DNA of 64,000 nt, taken from positions 48,979,551-49,043,550 of the forward strand of contig CM022949.1 of the NCBI GenBank assembly GCA_012931725.1, in the 5' to 3' direction. Under the pieces are notes generated by a model. That model was not told where the DNA came from. It saw only the letters and a list, made by a program, of their open reading frames with translations, and made no database searches. The translations under genes and the position numbers were made by a program. This stretch comes from Litsea cubeba (lineage: Eukaryota > Streptophyta > Magnoliopsida > Laurales > Lauraceae). Of this stretch, positions 59,104 to 64,000 are shown one piece after another; position 1 is the first letter of the stretch, and the number at the start of each line of letters is the position of its first letter.

Positions 59104-59782
59104 GTGTCGTGCGTTTCAACGGTTTGGATCGCGAAATTACTATTTAGATCGGACTGGATCGAAGGGTTCCATCGGGCCCACCCTTCTTCGTTTCTTTGCA
59201 AACCCAAATCGAGAGGAAGAAGACGACTTCATCTCTGTGTTGCCTTGGCCTTCACGCACCAGTTGCATCACGTAAATCCAAATTAGTTACATTATGGAAC
59301 CTCCTTGAGAAGCGTAGCGGAACAAAGTGGTCATCAGGAAAGCAACCTCTTGGTATTGCCTCATGGTTCGTGCATGCCATAAGAGAGTACTTGGGTGCTG
59401 ATGCTTCTTCTCTTAGGGACGCGTGCACGAAAAGGCTAGGAAATCACCTCTTTGCAGGTTGGCCGAATCCAACCCGATTTCAACCCGATCCGATGCAGTT
59501 CAGCCCATATTAGCAGAACTGTACGGTTACAGCGCTGAGGCAGGAAGACGTCAGCAATGACGCAGGCAAAGTGATTTCCAGCCGTCAAACATCGTACTGC
59601 GATATCTAAAGCATCCAAACTCCAATCGACGAACGATTTGGTTCTGCGGAATCCTTGGGAGCAGATCTACGCAGTAACAACAAAAGGAAGACGATCTAGC
59701 GGTTCAGAAAAAAGGGTGATTTTTCTCCTTTAACAATAAGTGGTATCTAAATCTCGTTTTCAATTCAGTAGTAATTATATCT
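59104..59782 (+). other. Copia leader between PBS and gag
   Basis: Untranslated leader-like sequence with no long frame of known type. It contains the dimerisation/packaging region by position only. Confidence 0.45.
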
Positions 59783-60438
59783 TCCAAATCAGCGTTGCAT
59801 GATCTTGCTAAGGCTGATATTTTCAACGGCAAGAACTTAGCCGTATGGAAGGGTCGGATGGACGCATTGCCGCACTTTGACGGATTAATATATGTGATTG
59901 AATCTGATCCGATCTCCAAACCCGCTGATGATGCCTCTAAGGACGATCATGATGTATGAACAATGGGTAATTGATAACAAATCAGTGAGGCATCTTCTGG
60001 TCGGATTCATTCCCAGCAATTTGGTAAAGCAATTTGAGCACTTTAACACTACTAAAAAAATCTATGACTATGCTATGGACAAATATGATGAAACCACCAA
60101 ATTTCACTTGATGGAGGCATTCAATGCATATGTTAACTATAAGATGCCAGAGGGATCATCTATAAGGGATCACAATGATCAAATGGCAGTCCGATATAGT
60201 AACCTCGCAGCCTTGGGAAATGAAATGGACAAAAATTTTTAAATCATATACTTGCTGATGAGTCTTCCACCTTCGTGGGAGAATGTGTCTCAGACCCTTA
60301 GTGAGGTTGAAGCTAGACCGCTTGCTGAAGGACAACGGCCTGCCGCACGATTTCCTACAGTAAAGCCACATAAGCTTCCACGAAACGTTCTCATTTGTCA
60401 AAGGAGTTATATTTCTCATACACGCGGATCCTGGGGAT
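59783..60438 (+). pseudogene. Copia gag fragment
   Basis: The frame beginning ALHDLAKADIFNGKNLAVWK (the F-G-x-N-W motif of Copia gag N-termini) shifts near 59940 into MYEQWVIDNKSVRHLL...FEHFNTTKKIYDYAMDKYDE, the UBN2-type gag core. A TAA at 60240 interrupts before IIYLLMSLPPSWENVSQTLS. The zinc knuckle, protease and integrase are absent: the element stops at about 60440. Confidence 0.82.
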
Positions 60439-60440
60439 AA

Positions 60441-61589
60441 AAATATACTAATAAAACCCCATTAACTCCCTCATAAGATGCCCCGGGACGGGGGCGTCAC
60501 ACACACTTTCTCCAAGCCACTTTTTTTGTTTATCTCAAAATAATGGTAAAATATGAAAAGACAAAGTCAATACAAAAGCAACTACTTTACCACTCTGTCT
60601 CCTACTTCACTAAATATTTTATCTCACCTTTACTTAATCTCATATTTATAATGATGTGACATTTACTTTTACTTTACCACATATAAATAAGGATGCATGT
60701 CCAGCCGTGGTGGCTACTCTCTCTATGTTTTTTTATTTTTTTTTGCACCTGACCTGGCTGGCCTTGTTTTTCTTTTATTATTACTGGGTGGGTTATGTAT
60801 AAAACAATTCACTAGTACAAATGGCAATAAGCAGTGACATGACATTAAAAGTAATGAGCTTGAAACTTAAAGAGTTGAAAAGAATTTTTTTTTATCTTTA
60901 AAATAAAAATTAATCAGTACGAAACCAGATCCGATCCATATTTATTACGGAACAAATTTGGTATCACAAATCCTAAAACCCAGCATCGTTTGGATTAGAT
61001 ATGGGGGCAGCTCATGTGTCAGTCGGATATCCGAATTCAAGACCCTTAGCAACAAAGATATTATATGAAACTACATTTGGTTTATAATCCATAGATGGCA
61101 AGCTTTAATAAGTTGATAAGTTGTACTACCCTCAGTCCCTTCTTCACAGAAGAGTTTCTGCAACTAATTGTGTAAATTTGACAAGCATGTGAGTTGGGTT
61201 TCATGTGGCTATTCATGAAGTGTGCTAGATCACCGGCTACGGAATTGAAGAACAAGAGCCAAGTTGAGTATAAAAGGATAGAGAAAATAAAGTACCTAAA
61301 ATTGAAAATGTACGGATATGCGTTGAAGCAAAGTTTGACCATTGAAAATTTTGAGATTGAGTAGAGTGAAGATAAACTAGCATTTAAAAAGAAAAAATTG
61401 CTTTTGTTATTACCATCATCAAAATAATATGAAGAGACTAAAAAGTTATCGAAGCTATTCATCTCCCCCATTTTGGTGATTAGTGCAACCTTTAGTCTCC
61501 CACGGTAGGAAGAGAACAATGGGAGGATTAGGCACCATAATGGGGAAATTTCAGCAACCACGATTTATCCTCACAGGGGAAGAAAGAAA
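60441..61589. other. Spacer
   Basis: AT-rich DNA without gene. GATGCCCCGGGACGGGGGCG at about 60477-60496, with the following TCACA, may be the lost right end of LTR-C. The minus-strand frame at 61082-61561 has no domain. Confidence 0.45.
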
Positions 61590-63180
61590 TGTTGGAAGAA
61601 GGTGGGCCTTCTAGATGAGTTTTCAAAAACTTTTGACCCACTTAAAGTAATGATCAAACACCCAAAAGGCCAAGAACTCAATCCCAAGATCTATAACCCC
61701 AATCTCATGCATTAAGATCAAAGATATATAAAAAAAGACAAATTAAGAAAAGAAAACAAGCAAAATAAGAAGATCTACTAGAACAAACGGGTTATAGATC
61801 TATATCTTTGGAACTTGGTTGTGCTCTAATCGAGAACTTAGATTTTATTATTCTACGAAATGCTTTCATAGATTAGATCTCTTTAGCCTTGTGTTCTTCC
61901 ATGCTATACCCTCTTGCAGAGAACCTCCCAAAGAGAATGGTGCGATCTCTAAAGAGAAGAAACCGTAGACACTCAAGAAGGAAACTAGGGGAGAGACATA
62001 GAGGGAGGTGGACGTCTAATTTTGGGCGTGTGACACCTTGGACGTCCACCCTCTCCCCATATATATAGTTTGTCACACTTCCTCTCTTATTCTAAAATTA
62101 GAAGTTTCACTTCTATTTCTATTCTGTCACACTTCTCCTTTCTTTAAGAGCTCCAATTGGAATAAAACTTTCTCTTTTTAGGACTAGCATGGAGACCACT
62201 AGGAATTCCTTATAATTTGGCTCCAACTGAAACATCTGGATTCCACATCTATTGTGAACTCCGAATCCATAGTTAATTGGAAATAACTCCATAAAATAAA
62301 TGCAATTACACTCCAATTTTAGGAATTTCTTTAGAAGAAGACCCTAATCTCTCCAATTACTGTAAGTAGGCCTCTCCATCAATTATATCCATGGATCTAT
62401 TGAAAATAAATTGTTCAACCAAATTGGATCTATATCTTATTATCGTTGTGACCCAATTAATCACAATGATCATCAGTAACATCTGATTACTCTTAATCGA
62501 GACAGGTGCACACTTACCAATGATAAATTTCATTAATTGGCACAAGGGGATATTTTTCATTTAGAGAATAGATTTCATATTAAGAATTATATGTTTTTAC
62601 AATCTCACTACCACGTACCCAAAATACCGAGTAGTGGACCTACAGTTGGCCTCACTCATTAGCAACTCAAAGTAAATGTATAGTAGAAACTTGAGTCCAT
62701 TAATCTCTCGAGATTAAGAGCCTATTGCTTAAAAATTAAGAGAGCAATCCTTAATCAAAGACAGTTTTGCATAAGATGCTACTTTTGGTCTTTTAGTACA
62801 TCCAATGTACCAGCACAACAATCCAGAGTGTTACACTCAGATGGTTGAGACAAACCAAACTATCTCATAGTGACTGAGGTGCTGCAACCTTTTTAGATGA
62901 GATGCCCAGTCTTATCAGTGGTTGTGAAAACACTCCAAGTATAACAGTTGTGATCCATGTGTCATGTATGTGAATCTCATCCACATACATGAATCACATT
63001 TAATATACTTATGGGCTTCGGTCTATCTCATGAACTATCGTGTCATTTTGTATTAGTTACATGCAATCATAGATTAAAATACCTTTCATCACATTAATAA
63101 AGTATGAAATTATAAATCGATTAAGGTAATAAATAAGTTTATTCACATCATCCACTAGATTGAAGACATACAATCTAACA
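61590..63180 (-). mobile_element. Probable Copia-type solo LTR
   Basis: TGTTGG and CTAACA form TG/CA ends. Flanks AGAAA (61585-61589) and AGAGA (63181-63185) differ at one base, as an aged 5-bp duplication would. A minus-strand TATA box (TATATATA) lies at 62059-62068. The interior blocks (ATGAGATGCCCAGTCTTATC, CATGTATGTGAATCTCATCC) have the look of plant Copia LTRs. The terminal 90 bases recur as a relic at 43281-43372. No coding sequence is present. Confidence 0.58.
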
Positions 63181-63185
63181 AGAGA

Positions 63186-64000
63186 AAACATGGAAGAGAA
63201 GCAAATGTCATATCATATGAGAGGATGAGAGTGACAAGTGGCAGACCCAAAATTTTCTTTTGAGGGTGTGGCGGACCCAAACAAGTTGTTAGATTTTATG
63301 GGCAAACATAAGATATTCTTTTCGATTTTAGGGGCGGACACAAAATTCTCTTGTGGGTTTGGGAGGCGGTTCCTGATGTTTTATACAAGTTTTGAATGCG
63401 ACCCAACCCAGCAACCGCCCCCATTCTTATATATGTAGGTACACCCCCCAAGAGTGACAATGCTTGGGGCTTCAAGTTTGCTTTATTGCATGCAGTCTCA
63501 AAACATAAACGGAACTTATAAAACAATCCTAACCACAAATCTATCAAGAGAGGAATGAATCCTGTCCATTTAACTTAAAAATCACGATTTAAAGATTTTT
63601 TTATTTAAAAAAAGACTTTTCTAGGTTGTGCTTTGCTCATATAGAGCCTGCACGGGCATGGATTGTTCAAGCAGTTCACTGTGCAAGGTAGTTTGTGGGC
63701 TTGGCTGGGCTAAATTGGGCCTGCTGGTGAGCCTAGACCTGTTGGTTGCATCAAGGTCCTCGTGTGGGCCTGAAGCAGCTCAGCATCATGTACACTTTAG
63801 GTCAAGGGGTTTCTTCAGTCACCTAAAGTGTACATCATTTATGGTGGGGATTTGTTTTGTGTATCATATTCATATGTTTGACACTGACACCTGATGAATC
63901 TCATGAGCTCAACTCCCACTGAAATAAAAATCCACAAAAGAAAATAGATTAGATGACATTTATTTTGAGCGATCTAGATTGTAATATATTAAGGGATTAA
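63186..64000. other. Spacer at the right edge
   Basis: No gene is recognisable. Short related phrases (GGCAGACCCAAAATTTTCTT, GGCGGACCCAAAC, GGCGGACACAAAATTCTCTT) are repeated within 63239-63356, perhaps a degraded tandem repeat. Confidence 0.45.
63788..63835. repeat. Perfect 15-bp inverted repeat
   Basis: ATGTACACTTTAGGT (63788-63802) and ACCTAAAGTGTACAT (63821-63835) are exact reverse complements around an 18-base loop. A stable RNA or cruciform hairpin could form; no terminator or gene is linked to it. Confidence 0.85.

Overview
This window looks like nuclear DNA of a flowering plant (angiosperm). Reasons: telo-box motifs (AAACCCTAA) in front of a TATA box, intron-rich plant-type transposon genes, plant Helitrons carrying RepHel plus RPA1-like genes, PIF/Harbinger, hAT, Mutator-type and Copia elements, and a tRNA-Met primer-binding site. 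I cannot name the species. Almost no ordinary protein-coding host gene is visible; the exceptions are a possible C-terminal tail at the left edge and a promoter plus first exon near 43 kb.

Layout. 1-4.9 kb: AT-rich spacer with a MITE and simple repeats. 5.2-12.0 kb (minus strand): a small-nucleolar-RNA gene cluster. It has a TATA/telo-box promoter at about 12.0 kb and at least six box C/D snoRNAs, recognised by box C, box D and terminal stems. One is a U38-type RNA (13-nt match to 25S rRNA). Two are paralogues, one of which carries a U59-type 18S guide. Three are copies of a long orphan RNA inside a tandemly repeated unit.

12.3-42.6 kb: three Helitrons lie head to tail. H1 (12323-18022) is non-autonomous and contains three 642-bp tandem units. 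H3 (18023-35032) is the RepHel/RPA-encoding member, with decayed genes. H2 (35033-about 42572) is non-autonomous and has lost its 3' terminus. H1 and H2 keep only terminal remnants of the genes found in H3. A 6.4-kb PIF/Harbinger transposon with both of its genes is nested in H3. A 2.85-kb solo LTR is nested in H2.

42.6-45.9 kb: a light-type promoter with a short first exon, a Copia LTR relic, a MITE and a Mutator-type foldback element with a 9-bp target-site duplication. 45.9-60.5 kb: a nest of retroelements. A long-LTR element (LTR-C) is interrupted by a complete but mutated hAT transposon. It is bounded by a Copia LTR that is itself split by a second long LTR (LTR-B). Copia RT/RNase H (minus strand) and LTR-PBS-gag (plus strand) pieces meet in inverted order. 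60.5-64 kb: spacer, a probable 1.6-kb Copia-type solo LTR and a perfect 15-bp hairpin.

The working content of the window is therefore the snoRNA cluster, which would guide rRNA methylation. Most of the rest is a record of nested transposition. Only the Harbinger Myb-like gene appears fully open.
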